The notes under the pieces are model-generated. The model had not been told where the DNA came from. It did no database searches and saw only the letters and a list, made by a program, of their open reading frames with translations. From an uncultured Adlercreutzia sp. (GTDB lineage: Bacteria > Actinomycetota > Coriobacteriia > Coriobacteriales > Eggerthellaceae), in contig NZ_CAUASN010000020.1 of assembly GCF_958431955.1 (NCBI RefSeq), positions 1 through 50,117 on the forward strand: a stretch of DNA of 50,117 nucleotides, written 5' to 3'. The position numbers were made by a program, and so were the translations under genes. How positions within the stretch are numbered: position 1 is the first letter of the stretch; each line of letters begins with the position of its first letter. This document shows positions 16,457 to 25,345 of the stretch, piece after piece.

Positions 16457-17248
16457 ATGAGTACACACGAGAACAACCGCCCCAAATCCGAGCGCCTCCA
16501 GAAGCTGGGGGCCAAGGCCCACGAGGAGAAGTCCGTCGCCGGTCACGAGATGCCCGCGGCCAACATCTTCAAGTTCGCGGGCCTTATTGCGTTCTTCGTC
16601 ATCATGATCGTGGTGTGTGTGGCCGTCTGGCCCATGATCCACGAGCTGTTCGAGCCGGGCGGGGTGGACCGCGTCACCTCCGACATCCGCAACGCCGGCC
16701 CCTGGGGCTTCCTCATTCTGCTGGCCATCCAGTTTTTGCAGATCGTCGTGGCCTTCATCCCCGGCGAGGTGGTGCAGGTGGCCGCCGGCATGATCTACGG
16801 GCCGTGGGTGGGCGCGCTCATCATCTGGCTCGGCTGCGTTATCTCCAGCTCGTTCATCTTCGTGCTCGTGCACAAGCTGGGCGCGCCGTTCGTGCAGGCC
16901 ATGGTGCCTGAGAAGTACATGGGGAAGTTCCGCGAGTGGGAGAGCTCCGAGAAGTTCAACGCCATCGTGTTCATCTTGTTCCTCATCCCCGGGCTGCCGA
17001 AGGACGTGTTCACCTACATCACGCCGCTCACGCACATGACCATGCGCAACTTCGTGCTCATCTCGAACTTCGCCCGCATTCCCGGCATCGTGCTGTCCAC
17101 CTATGCAGCGGCCGGGCTCGTGTCGGGCAACATCGCGGAGTCGGTGGCCATCTTCGCGGTGACCGCCGTGGTGGCCGTGGTGGCGCTTGTCGTGTACAGC
17201 CGCGTGACGAAGAAGACGGACACGCCGAAAGACAGCGCGTCGAAGTAG
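16457..17248 (+). CDS. VTT/TVP38 (DedA superfamily) membrane protein
   Basis: This 263-residue polytopic membrane protein has a basic N-terminal tail (1-40), a first transmembrane segment (about 40-62), and the VTT signature FIPGEVVQVAAGMIYGPWVGALI, here split by reading as FIPGEVVQVAAG and MIYGPWVGALI. The family's conserved downstream element follows as LFLIPGLPKDVFTYITPLT, where the proline/glycine re-entrant loop lies. VTT proteins are lipid scramblase-like and keep membrane homeostasis. It stands alone, with a promoter-like TACAAT and a leader hairpin upstream. Confidence 0.82.
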   Translation: MSTHENNRPKSERLQKLGAKAHEEKSVAGHEMPAANIFKFAGLIAFFVIMIVVCVAVWPMIHELFEPGGVDRVTSDIRNAGPWGFLILLAIQFLQIVVAFIPGEVVQVAAGMIYGPWVGALIIWLGCVISSSFIFVLVHKLGAPFVQAMVPEKYMGKFREWESSEKFNAIVFILFLIPGLPKDVFTYITPLTHMTMRNFVLISNFARIPGIVLSTYAAAGLVSGNIAESVAIFAVTAVVAVVALVVYSRVTKKTDTPKDSASK

Positions 17249-17367
17249 CAGGGGGCTCGTCGCAGCTGTGCCGTGGGGTGAAGCGGCGATGCCCGCAGTT
17301 CCGGATCCCCAGCCCCTCCCTTCGCCACTTTCTTTGTGAAAGAACGCGCGGTCAGAGTTTGTTTCGG

Positions 17368-17373
17368 TACAAT
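17368..17373 (+). promoter_or_regulatory. Candidate -10 box for the aldolase gene
   Basis: TACAAT lies 38 nt upstream of the aldolase ATG, followed by a strong AAGGAGGATA ribosome binding site. The -35 region does not resemble TTGACA. Confidence 0.4.
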
Positions 17374-17410
17374 AGGCGCCGTTATTGATGCGACCCCAAG
17401 GAGGATACCC

Positions 17411-18358
17411 ATGCCGAAGATCACCCGTGATCAGGTGCGCGTTCCCGCCGACGTCATGCCCGAGATGCGTGACGAGTACATTTCCAACTACATGAAGGCC
17501 ACGCGCGAGACCGGCCGTCTCATGCTGTTCGCCTGCGATCAGAAGATCGAGCACTTGAACGCGGACTTCTACGGCGAGGGCATCGACATCGCCGACCTCG
17601 ATCCGGAGCACCTGTTCAAGATCGGCAACGAGGGCGTCTGCGGCGTGCTCGCCGGCCAGCGCGGTCTGGTGGCTCAGTACGCGGCCGACTATCCCGAGAT
17701 CAACTACCTCGTGAAGATGAACTCCAAGACCAACATCGTGGGCACCAAGCAGGAGGATCCCTACTCCCCGCAGCTGTACGATCTGGACGCCGTGCTGGCC
17801 ATGAAGGAGGCCGGCGTGAACGTGGTGGGCCTCGGCTACACCATCTACCTGGGTTCCGAGTACGAGGCCACCATGATGGCCGAGGCCGGCGAGCTCATCG
17901 CCCAGGCCCATGCCAACGGCCTCATTGTGGTGCTGTGGATCTACCCCCGCGGCAAGGCCGTGACCGCCGAGAAGGACCCGGACCTCATCGCCGGTGCTGC
18001 CGGCGTGGCACTCTGCCTCGGCGCCGATTTCGTGAAGGTGAACCCGCCGAAGCCCGAGGACGGTCGCACTCCCGCCGAGGCGCTGAAGATCGCCTCGACC
18101 GCTGCCGGCCGCTGCGGCCTGGTGTGCGCGGGCGGCTCCACGGTGGATGCCGAGACCTTCCTCACCCAGCTCTACGACCAGATTCACGTGGGCGGTGCCT
18201 GCGGCAACGCCACGGGCCGCAACATCCACCAGCGCTCCCTGGACGAGGCGGTGCGCCTGACCAAGGCCATCTCCGCCATCACCCTGGCCGACTGGACGGT
18301 GGCCGACGCCCTGGCCGTGTTCAACGGCGAGAAGGACTTCACCCTGGCCGACATCTAG
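17411..18358 (+). CDS. Archaeal-type class I fructose-bisphosphate aldolase (DhnA/DeoC-LacD superfamily)
   Basis: This 315-residue TIM barrel has LFACDQKIEHLN near the N-terminus, the family's conserved substrate-loop Asp, WIYPRGKAV in the middle and the Schiff-base lysine in GADFVKVNPPKPE. A phosphate-binding glycine segment, LVCAGGSTVDAETFL, follows. Such enzymes cleave or form fructose 1,6-bisphosphate without metal; close relatives make aminodeoxyheptulosonate for aromatic biosynthesis. Given the single copy next to no aromatic genes, a glycolytic/gluconeogenic role is more likely. The start is fixed by AAGGAGG 8 nt upstream, and a strong terminator follows the stop, so the gene is probably monocistronic and highly expressed. 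Confidence 0.85.
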   Translation: MPKITRDQVRVPADVMPEMRDEYISNYMKATRETGRLMLFACDQKIEHLNADFYGEGIDIADLDPEHLFKIGNEGVCGVLAGQRGLVAQYAADYPEINYLVKMNSKTNIVGTKQEDPYSPQLYDLDAVLAMKEAGVNVVGLGYTIYLGSEYEATMMAEAGELIAQAHANGLIVVLWIYPRGKAVTAEKDPDLIAGAAGVALCLGADFVKVNPPKPEDGRTPAEALKIASTAAGRCGLVCAGGSTVDAETFLTQLYDQIHVGGACGNATGRNIHQRSLDEAVRLTKAISAITLADWTVADALAVFNGEKDFTLADI

Positions 18359-18380
18359 GCCGCGGGCATAGCGTTTACGG

Positions 18381-18410
18381 GAAAGGCTTCCGCGAGGGAG
18401 CCTTTCTTTA
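18381..18410 (+). terminator. Rho-independent terminator after the aldolase
   Basis: GAAAGGCTTCC pairs with GGGAGCCTTTC (one G-U) around a GCGA tetraloop and is followed by TTTA, 22 nt after the aldolase stop. Confidence 0.8.
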
Positions 18411-18435
18411 TGGGATTGAGAAGGGAGATGTGGCA

Positions 18436-18945
18436 ATGAGCGCGCTTGATGGATTGGCAGGGCGAGTTGTGCGGCCGTACCGCGAGGAGGACGTACCCGC
18501 TCTGACGGAGATTTGGAATGCCGTGGTGGAGGCCGGCCGCGCCTTTCCGCAGATTGACCCGCTGACGGCGGAGAGCGCGCGGGCGTTCTTCGCGGAACAG
18601 TCCTATACGGGAGTGGCCGAGCTGGACGGAGAGGTCGTGGGGCTCTACATCCTGCATCCCAACAACGTGGGCCGCTGCGGGCACGTGTCGAACGCCAGTT
18701 ACGCGGTGTCGTCGGAGGCGCGCGGGTGCGGGCTCGGACGCCTTCTGGTGGAGGACTCGCTGCGTCAGGCGGCGCGCCTCGGCTTCCGCGGCCTGCAGTT
18801 CAACGCCGTGGTGGCCAGCAACACGGGGGCTATGGCGCTGTACGAGAAGCTGGGCTTCCAGCGCATCGGGCGCATTCCCGGCGGTTTTCTCAACAAGGAC
18901 GGCGCATACGAGGACACGTTCATCTACTACCACGAGACCGTTTGA
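18436..18945 (+). CDS. GNAT family N-acetyltransferase
   Basis: This 169-residue acetyltransferase has the acetyl-CoA pyrophosphate loop in EARGCGLGRLLVED (motif A, R/Q-x-x-G-x-G/A) and the C-terminal NTGAMALYEKLGFQRIGRIPG motif B. Near the N-terminus is VRPYREEDVPALTEIWNAVV. It is close in pattern to PhnO/Pat-type single-domain enzymes acting on small amines; the substrate is unknown. The ATG at 18436 follows AAGGGAGA. It lies after the aldolase terminator, so it either has its own promoter or is expressed by read-through. Confidence 0.85.
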   Translation: MSALDGLAGRVVRPYREEDVPALTEIWNAVVEAGRAFPQIDPLTAESARAFFAEQSYTGVAELDGEVVGLYILHPNNVGRCGHVSNASYAVSSEARGCGLGRLLVEDSLRQAARLGFRGLQFNAVVASNTGAMALYEKLGFQRIGRIPGGFLNKDGAYEDTFIYYHETV

Positions 18946-19026
18946 GCGCGTTGCCAGGTCGTCCCGCCTGGGCGCACCGTCGTCCTGCCGAGGCGCATCG
19001 TTGCCCTGCCGTCCCCTGCCCGCAAC

Positions 19027-19053
19027 GAAAAGCGGCTCCCCAAGGGGAGCCGC
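19027..19053 (-). terminator. Terminator of tRNA-Leu
   Basis: Read on the minus strand, AGCGGCTCCCC and GGGGAGCCGCT form an 11-bp stem followed by TTTTCG, 10 nt past the tRNA 3' end. Confidence 0.75.
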
Positions 19054-19063
19054 TGTTGCTTCA

Positions 19064-19147
19064 TGGTGCCCGGGGCGGGATTTGAACCCGCACACCTTTC
19101 GGCAACGGTTTTTGAGACCGTCGTGTCTGCCGTTCCACCACCCGGGC
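19064..19147 (-). tRNA. tRNA-Leu (anticodon CAA)
   Basis: On the minus strand the acceptor stem GCCCGGG pairs with CCCGGGC, followed by discriminator A and an encoded CCA end. The anticodon arm ACGGT-CTCAAAA-ACCGT gives CAA, which reads the codon TTG. The extra stem of a class II tRNA is present (TGCCGAAAGGTG), and the T arm is GCGGGTTCAAATCCCGC. The 84-nt length including CCA fits tRNA-Leu. Confidence 0.96.
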
Positions 19148-19284
19148 TTAGGCGCATCTACGCAGTATAGCGGAAGCGCGGGATGCCGTCGAGAAGAAAC
19201 CGCAGAAGGTTCTCGCGTCGGCGCTGCGCGGGCGCTATGACTTGCAGCCGCGCAGAGCGTTACGGCCGCACGGGGCAAGGCCCG

Positions 19285-20784
19285 TTACGCCAGCCCCATC
19301 CACAACATGATCTTCGGCACGTAGCCCATGATGAAGATGACGATGATGAGCACCGGCAGGCCGAAGGTGAGCCAGCCACGGGCCCAGCGGGGGAACTTCA
19401 CGCCGTCGCCCGTGTCCGCTTCGGCGAGGAAGTTGTTCCAGCCCCAGCCCTTGCGGCTCACGCAGAACACCACGTACAGAAGGCTTCCCAGGGGCAGCAG
19501 GTTGTTCGACACGATGAAGTCCTCGATGGACTGGATGTCGCCGATGCCCGGCACCGTCACGCCGGCCAGCACGTTGAAGCCGAGCGCGCAGGGCAGGCTC
19601 AGCACCGTGACCAGGATAGCCGTGCGCTTGATGGCGTCGCGGCGCGACAGATCCCACTTCTCCATGGTGAAGGTGATGAGGTTCTCGAACACGGCGATGA
19701 TGGTGGACAGCGCGGCGAAGCTCATGAACACGAAGAACAGCGTGCCCCACAGCTGCCCTAAGGGCATCTGCTCGAAGACGCTCGGCAGGGTGATGAACAC
19801 GAGCGAGGGGCCCGAGTCGGGGGCGACGGCGAAGGCGAAGCAGGCGGGGAAGATGATGAGGCCCGCCAAGATGGCTACCAGCGTGTCGAGCCCACAGATG
19901 CGCAGGGCCTCGCCGGTGAGCGAGTTCTGCTTGCCGATGCGGCTGCCGAACACCTCCATGGCCGAGATGCCGAGCGACAGCGTGAAGAACGCTTGGCCCA
20001 TGGCGGCATACACGGCCTCGCCGAAGCCGGCCGCGCCGCCGGCGAACATCTTCCCGAAGTCGGGCACGAGGTAGAACGCGAGGCCCTCGGCGGCGCCGGG
20101 CAGGGTGACCGAGCGCACCACGAGCAGCCCCATGACGCCGAGCAGGCAGATCATCATGATCTTGGTGATGCGCTCCACGCCCTTCTGCAGGCCGAAGCTG
20201 CACACGAAAAACCCGATGACGATGACGGCGAGCATCCAGCCGACCATCTCGGAGGGGTTGGCCAGCATGGTGCCGAACACGCCGGCGACGCCCTCGGGAT
20301 CGAGCCCCGCGAAGGTACCGGTGCCCATCTTGGCGGTGTAGGCGAGCATCCAGCCGCATACGGTGGTGTAGAACATCATGAGCAGCATGCAGCCCACATA
20401 CCCCCACCAGCTGAACCAGTGCCAGCGGCGCGACGGCTGCAGGATGTCGAAGGCGAGCGCGCCGGAGCGCTGGGAGGCGCGGCCCACGGCGAACTCCATT
20501 ACCATCACGGGCAGGCCCAGGATGACGAGGAACACCAGGTACATGAGGATGAACGCCGCGCCGCCGTACTCGCCGGCAATGTAGGGGAAGCGCCACACGA
20601 TGCCGAGGCCGATGGCGCAGACGGCCGAGAAGAGGATGAATCCGAGGCGGCTCGCGAAGTGCTCGCGGGGCGCGGCAGCGCTGCCGATGCCGGCGGGGAT
20701 GTCGCCGCCGGCGGGGTTGGCGTCGCGGGCGGGTGCGACCGCATCGCGGGCCGGGGCAGGAATGGAAGCGGGGTCGGTGGCCAT
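19285..20784 (-). CDS. Sodium:neurotransmitter symporter (NSS/SNF) family transporter
   Basis: This 499-residue transporter of the LeuT fold has its N-terminal signature GLGIVWRFPYIAGEYGG (family form GLGN.WRFPYL), in TM1, which lines the sodium and substrate sites. About eleven further hydrophobic segments follow. NSS proteins import amino acids or related amines with sodium. The canonical Asn of TM1 is replaced by Ile here, which may change sodium coordination. The start at 20784 has AGGAG 5 nt before it; the longer in-frame extension is low-complexity and crosses non-coding sequence. Residues 1-45 are Ala/Pro-rich, longer than in LeuT. The gene stands alone between tRNA-Leu and the hydrolase gene. 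Confidence 0.92.
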   Translation of the reverse strand: MATDPASIPAPARDAVAPARDANPAGGDIPAGIGSAAAPREHFASRLGFILFSAVCAIGLGIVWRFPYIAGEYGGAAFILMYLVFLVILGLPVMVMEFAVGRASQRSGALAFDILQPSRRWHWFSWWGYVGCMLLMMFYTTVCGWMLAYTAKMGTGTFAGLDPEGVAGVFGTMLANPSEMVGWMLAVIVIGFFVCSFGLQKGVERITKIMMICLLGVMGLLVVRSVTLPGAAEGLAFYLVPDFGKMFAGGAAGFGEAVYAAMGQAFFTLSLGISAMEVFGSRIGKQNSLTGEALRICGLDTLVAILAGLIIFPACFAFAVAPDSGPSLVFITLPSVFEQMPLGQLWGTLFFVFMSFAALSTIIAVFENLITFTMEKWDLSRRDAIKRTAILVTVLSLPCALGFNVLAGVTVPGIGDIQSIEDFIVSNNLLPLGSLLYVVFCVSRKGWGWNNFLAEADTGDGVKFPRWARGWLTFGLPVLIIVIFIMGYVPKIMLWMGLA

Positions 20785-21009
20785 GATTGCTCCTGGTGCT
20801 CGGGCGTCGGGGCGCGGGCGGCCTAGGGGGCTGGGTTGCAGCCGAGCCGCAGGACTTCGCCGGCGACGCGCTTGAACGAAATTGCAGCAGCCATTGTAGC
20901 GGAAGGCGACCAGTGTGGTCATGGTAAGCGGCGGGAGGATTGGCAACGGCTTTGTGTCTGGGGGAGAGGGGAGTGTGCGGGCGCGCGTGCAGTGCGGCAT
21001 AATGAAATC

Positions 21010-22503
21010 ATGAACGATGTACTCACATATTTAGAAGAGCAGCTGGCCCCGTTTAGCGAGGAGCCCCTCAACGCCGTGGACTCGGCGCTGCTCGCCCAGT
21101 TCTGCATGGCCCGCGGCGAGGGTGTGATGCCGCGGGTGCTGGGACGCGGGGAAGAAGCTGCGGGCGAGGCCGGAGGCACCGGCACGGGCGCGCGGCGTTT
21201 CCGGGGACTCGCGGCGCTGCGGGCGGAGTGGCGGCGCGTGCGCGAGAGTGGTCTGAGGCGGGGCCGCAGGCGCAAGAACACCGGCGATGGGCGCGAGGAC
21301 GGCCCCGGCGAGTCCGACGGCAGGGATGCTCGGACGGCGACGCTGGGGAAGACGCTTGCGGAAGGGGAGGCACCGGAAGGGACAGCAGACGAGGTTGCGC
21401 CGACCCGAGGGCCGGACGGCCGTGGCTCCGCCGCAGCATCGTCGGCCGCCGCGCACGACCGGCTCGAGGCCCTGCAGATGGCCGATGCCCCCGCGAGCTC
21501 GGTGCGCTTCGCCGATCTGCTGCGGGCGGAGCTGTTCCCCACGATGTTCTCCGGCATGCATGCGGCCCAGATGAAGCAGCAGCTCTTCCTCATGGCGGCG
21601 AGCCCGCGCTTCCGCGATCTGCTCATCTACGATCACGCCGCCGCCTTCGACGAGGAGCTGGGGCTGCAATTCGCCGCCACCACCTTCGTGTGCCCGGATC
21701 AGTTCGCCTACGTGGGGTTCCGGGGCACCGACACCACGCTCACCGGCTGGCGGGAGGACTTCAACATGGCCTACATGGTGCCTGTGCCGGCCCAGGACAT
21801 GGCTGCCCGCTATCTGGCGGCGGTGGCGGCCGACCCGCGTCTGCCCGAAGCCCTCATTCTGGGCGGCCACTCCAAGGGCGGCAACCTGGCGGAGTATGCG
21901 GCGCTCACCGCGGCGCCGCCGGTGCAGGCCCGCATCGCGCATCTGTACAGCCACGACGGCCCGGGCTTCATGGTCGGCACGTTCTCGGAGGACGACTACG
22001 CGCCTCTGGCCGGCCGCATGACCAAGCAGGTGCCGGAGGACTCCATGGTGGGCATCCTCATGGAATCGGGCATGCCCACCCAGGTGGTGAGCGCCACCGG
22101 CCGGGGCTTCGAGCAGCACTCGGTGTACCGCTGGGAAGTGGCGTCGGGCGAGGGCGCAGCGACCTTCGTCACGTTACCGGAGCTGCCGGAGCGCACCCAG
22201 CGCCGGGCCGAGGCCCTGAAACGCTGGCTCGCCTCCATGGACGGGGCCGACCGCGAGCGCATGGTGGACGCGCTGTTCGACGCGGTGCGGGCTGCGGGCA
22301 TTACCGATGCGGCGCAGATATTCGAGGGCGGTCGCGAATGGGCTATTCTGCGCGACGGCGTGATGCGCGCGCCGGCCGAGGACCGCGCGACCATGCTGAA
22401 CGCCTTGCGGGGGCTCACCCGTGCCTTCAGCGACGTGACTGCCGAGCGCAACCACGCCCACCGCGACGCCCAGCGCAAAGCCAAGGGGAGCCGCGTGCCT
22501 TAA
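21010..22503 (+). CDS. DUF2974 (Mbeg1-like) alpha/beta hydrolase
   Basis: This 497-residue protein shows the DUF2974 pattern: NDVLTYLEEQLAPFSEEPLN followed by DSALLAQFCMARGEG at the N-terminus, FRGTDTTLTGWREDFNMAY before the core, and the nucleophile elbow LGGHSKGGNLAEYAA with Ser288, then SHDGPGF. Members are lipase-like serine hydrolases. Residues about 45-155 are an Arg/Gly/Glu/Ala-rich insert that separates the N-terminal helix from the rest and looks disordered; its GC content is extreme. The ATG at 21010 is used because translation further upstream would start before any ribosome binding site. The last 4 nt overlap the convergent nitroreductase gene. Confidence 0.85.
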   Translation: MNDVLTYLEEQLAPFSEEPLNAVDSALLAQFCMARGEGVMPRVLGRGEEAAGEAGGTGTGARRFRGLAALRAEWRRVRESGLRRGRRRKNTGDGREDGPGESDGRDARTATLGKTLAEGEAPEGTADEVAPTRGPDGRGSAAASSAAAHDRLEALQMADAPASSVRFADLLRAELFPTMFSGMHAAQMKQQLFLMAASPRFRDLLIYDHAAAFDEELGLQFAATTFVCPDQFAYVGFRGTDTTLTGWREDFNMAYMVPVPAQDMAARYLAAVAADPRLPEALILGGHSKGGNLAEYAALTAAPPVQARIAHLYSHDGPGFMVGTFSEDDYAPLAGRMTKQVPEDSMVGILMESGMPTQVVSATGRGFEQHSVYRWEVASGEGAATFVTLPELPERTQRRAEALKRWLASMDGADRERMVDALFDAVRAAGITDAAQIFEGGREWAILRDGVMRAPAEDRATMLNALRGLTRAFSDVTAERNHAHRDAQRKAKGSRVP

Positions 22504-23000
22504 ATCCAGTGGACGCGTGTCTCGTCGTAGCGGGTAGACCCCTTCGGCTCGGGATGATTCAGGGCATGCCCCACCGCCACGAGCGCGAACGGTTCCACGC
22601 CCTTGGGGCTGCCGAGGGCCACGTCCACCGCCGCGATGCGGTCGGCCTCGGGCGCAATGCCGAGCCAGACGGCGCCAAGCCCGATGTTCGCGGCCTCCAG
22701 CAGGATGTTCTCCACGGCGGCGCTCATGTCGAGCGGGGTGCAGCGCGGGAAGCGCAGGCCTTCGGTGCGGGTGCACACGGCAATGACGCACGGCGCCAGC
22801 TTCGCCGGCGCGGCGTAGGGGCTCGTGGCGGCCAGGGCCATGCGGGTGGTCTCGTCGCGGGCGATGAAGAACTCCCAGGGTTGCTGGTTGCCGGCCGACG
22901 GGGCGGCCATGGCGGCGCGCATGAGCCGCTCGATGTCGTCGATGCTCACAGGCTCGTCGGTGAATTGGCGCACGCTGCATCGCTTGAAAATGGCGTTCAT
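22500..23000 (-). CDS. Nitroreductase family protein
   Basis: This 166-residue FMN-dependent nitroreductase-like protein has CSVRQFTDEPVS at the N-terminus (R-S-x-R-x-F type, FMN phosphate), AAMAAPSAGNQQPWEFF (the SxxNxQPW flavin motif) and ENILLEAANIGLGAVWLG. These enzymes use NAD(P)H to reduce nitro, quinone or enone substrates. It is short for the family (usual 170-220) but all the flavin motifs are present. It is convergent with the hydrolase gene and overlaps it by 4 nt, so antisense read-through is likely. Confidence 0.92.
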   Translation of the reverse strand: MNAIFKRCSVRQFTDEPVSIDDIERLMRAAMAAPSAGNQQPWEFFIARDETTRMALAATSPYAAPAKLAPCVIAVCTRTEGLRFPRCTPLDMSAAVENILLEAANIGLGAVWLGIAPEADRIAAVDVALGSPKGVEPFALVAVGHALNHPEPKGSTRYDETRVHWI

Positions 23001-23446
23001 GAAGTAGTCCTCGATCCTTGTCGCCAGTAAGAGCCGGGCCGGTGGGAGGGGTCGGCCTCGGCATGAGAGCGCGCTTCGGGGCGCGATAGTCGTATCGAAC
23101 TCCCACTCTAACGACTGGGAAATGGAGGAGGTGGGCGAAGGTCGCGCCCATTACTAATCTGCGAACCCCCTGCTACGGAACCGACAAGAACTTACTGTCG
23201 CCCCCCCCCGCCTTCGGATCCCGTGCTCCCGCCTTCGGATCTCCCCATCCTCTCTCCCTCTCTCGCAAGATCCGCGCAAATGCATAGAAGATGCGGGCGA
23301 AAACAGCAGGATCCGCGCAAATGCGCGGATCCTGCATCCCTCAGTCGTGCATTTTCGCGAAACTTGCGGCCGATGCTGCTGCGGCCGCTTTTCCGCAGCG
23401 TCGTACTGCGGCTCGGGTGTCTTCCCTGCCTGCAGCCCCCGCTGTC
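23001..23446. other. Repeat-rich intergenic region (446 nt)
   Basis: No gene is visible. It holds a run of nine C (23201-23209), a 14-nt direct repeat cccgccttcggatc at 23207 and 23228, a 15-nt direct repeat gatccgcgcaaatgc at 23269 and 23310, and a long hairpin (separate entry). Confidence 0.7.
23306..23335 (-). terminator. 13-bp perfect hairpin downstream of lysA
   Basis: GCAGGATCCGCGC and its exact reverse complement flank an AAAT loop. On the minus strand TGTTTTCG follows, so it may terminate lysA transcription, 112 nt past the stop. One arm is shared with the direct repeat at 23269. Confidence 0.5.
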
Positions 23447-24802
23447 CTACAGGTCGCGCTGGTAGAGATCCTCGTAGGTCTCGCGGCGGGTGACCACGCG
23501 CGCCTCGCCGTCGCGCACGAACACCACGGCCGGGCGCGGCTGGCCGTTGTAGTTGCTGGCCATGGTCATGTTGTAGGCGCCGGTGCCGAACACGCACACG
23601 ATATCGCCCAGCTCGGCCTTCTGCAGGGGCATGTCCACCACCACGGCGTCGCCGCTCTCGCAGTGCTTGCCGCACAGCGTGACGATCTCCTCGCGCGGCT
23701 GGGCCGCCTTGTTGGCGATGGTGGGCTCGTAGTCGGCGTGGTAGAGCGCTGTGCGGATGTTGTCGGACATGCCGCCGTCCACGGCCACGTACTTGCGGAT
23801 GCCCGGCAGCGTCTTCAAAATGCCCACGGTGTACAGCGTCACGCCGGCGTTGGCCACCAGGCTGCGGCCCGGCTCCACCAAAAGGCGCGGCAGGGGCAGC
23901 CCGTGGCGCTCGCACAGGTCGCGCACTGCCGAGCAGGTGACCTCGGCGAAGTCGTCGATGGAAGAGGGGGCGTCGTCGGCCAGGTACGCGATGCCCAGGC
24001 CGCCGCCCAGATCCAGCTCCTCGATCACGTAGTCGTAGCGCTCGCGGATGCGCGCCATGAACTCCACCATGACCGCCGCCGCTTCGCGGAAGGAGTGCAG
24101 CGCGAAGATCTGCGAGCCGATGTGGCAGTGCAGGCCGGCCAGGCGCACGTTCTCGGCGGCCAGCACGTCGCCCACGCAGTTGAAGGCGAAGTCCTCGCGC
24201 ATGGTGAAGCCGAACTTGGAATCCTCGCAGCCGGTGCGGATGTACTCGTGGGTGTCGGCCTCCACGCCGGGGGTGATGCGCATGTACACGTCCTGCACCA
24301 CGCCGAGGCGTCCGGCGATCTCGTTCACGCGGGCCAGCTCGATGCGGGAATCCAGCACGATGCAGCCCACGCCGGCGCCGATGGCCTCCTCCAGCTCGCG
24401 CGGCGTCTTGTTGTTGCCGTGCACGAACACGCGCTCCATGGGGAAGCCCACGGCCTGGGCGCAGGCCAGCTCGCCGCCGCCGGACACATCCAGGCACAGC
24501 CCCTCGGCCTCGGCGATGCGCACCACTTCCTTGTTGAGGAACGCCTTCGACGCGTAGATGATGTCCGAGTTCTCGTAGCGGCTGCGGAAGGCCTCGCGGT
24601 AGGCCTCCATGCGGTGGCGCAGGTCGGCCTCGTCGAACACGTAGAGCGCGGTGCCCTCGTCGCAGGCGAGCTGAACCATGTCGACGCCGCCGATGAACAG
24701 GTGGTCGTCGCGCACCTCGGCGGTCTCGGGCAGCACGGCGCCCAGCTCCATGGTGGTGCGCATGTCGGGTTTCTTAGTGAGGTCGGAGGCAGGCAGGGCC
24801 AT
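23447..24802 (-). CDS. lysA: Diaminopimelate decarboxylase
   Basis: LysA converts meso-diaminopimelate to lysine, the last step of the pathway. The 451-residue fold-type III PLP enzyme has the Schiff-base lysine in IIYASKAFLNKE (Lys86), LCLDVSGGGEL, the HCHIGSQI strand, the LDLGGGLGI phosphate-binding loop, LLVEPGRSLVANAG, and the C-terminal CGKHCESGD active-site cysteine segment (family C-E-x-x-D) and GAYNMTMASNYNGQPRP. AAAGGAAG precedes the start at 24802. It stands alone. A hairpin and a run of nine G lie in the leader. No lysine riboswitch motif was found upstream. Confidence 0.97.
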   Translation of the reverse strand: MALPASDLTKKPDMRTTMELGAVLPETAEVRDDHLFIGGVDMVQLACDEGTALYVFDEADLRHRMEAYREAFRSRYENSDIIYASKAFLNKEVVRIAEAEGLCLDVSGGGELACAQAVGFPMERVFVHGNNKTPRELEEAIGAGVGCIVLDSRIELARVNEIAGRLGVVQDVYMRITPGVEADTHEYIRTGCEDSKFGFTMREDFAFNCVGDVLAAENVRLAGLHCHIGSQIFALHSFREAAAVMVEFMARIRERYDYVIEELDLGGGLGIAYLADDAPSSIDDFAEVTCSAVRDLCERHGLPLPRLLVEPGRSLVANAGVTLYTVGILKTLPGIRKYVAVDGGMSDNIRTALYHADYEPTIANKAAQPREEIVTLCGKHCESGDAVVVDMPLQKAELGDIVCVFGTGAYNMTMASNYNGQPRPAVVFVRDGEARVVTRRETYEDLYQRDL

Positions 24803-25345
24803 TTCCGCTTCCTTTCTTCTCGGGCATCAGGTATGTCTTTCGCCGAGCGCTCGCAGGCATCTCGGCGGGGGGGGGCATGTCTGCACCCATGTTTCTCTCG
24901 TGAATGGCCGTATCTTACCAGCCTGCCGGCTGCCTGCGTATGTCCGACTCGTTAAATCGCCCAACCGGTAATTGAGCGGCTTCACTGGAAGGCGAGACAC
25001 GAAACCACCCAGCATCTCGCTCCGTTCACGCATCTTCGCTCGAGAGGCAGGCGTGTTCCAGCAATGTGCCCCATGCCCCCTTGTTAATTGAATGATAATA
25101 AGAAGGCAATAAGGAAGTGGCGAAGCTCACAGATCTGACCAGGTGTTTTTCCAAGAGGTGCGGGAGGGGCGCCCCGTTGTTGTTCTTCGGTGTTAATAAG
25201 AGGTGCTGCTGAAGAGCTTTGGAATTTAAGGAGCTGTTGATAGGGTGTGCAAGAGCGAGGGCTGGGTCGTGAAGCGACGGTTCTATGGTATGTTCTCGTC
25301 AGTGGATAATTGCTGCTGCGGTGGCGCCCGATGAAAGGAACCAAC
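24803..25345. other. Intergenic region between divergent lysA and moaE-like genes (543 nt)
   Basis: No gene is supported. Near lysA it contains a 7-bp hairpin (cgccgag / ctcggcg) spanning 24841-24867, adjoining a run of nine G at 24867-24875. The middle 200 nt are moderate in GC, and the last 270 nt are AT-richer than the surroundings. A TATGGT/TATGTT stretch at about 25285 may be the -10 of the MoaE-like gene. Confidence 0.5.

Noticed and set aside
14813..18436. A 1200-codon open frame on the minus strand across the ligase-aldolase region
   Set aside because: It is antisense to several clear genes and is His/Gly/Arg-rich, as expected of third-position GC bias in a GC-rich genome.
24803..25030. 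Possible lysine riboswitch upstream of lysA
   Set aside because: The leader contains a hairpin but not the conserved AGAGG...GUA...GAA core of the L box in the right order.
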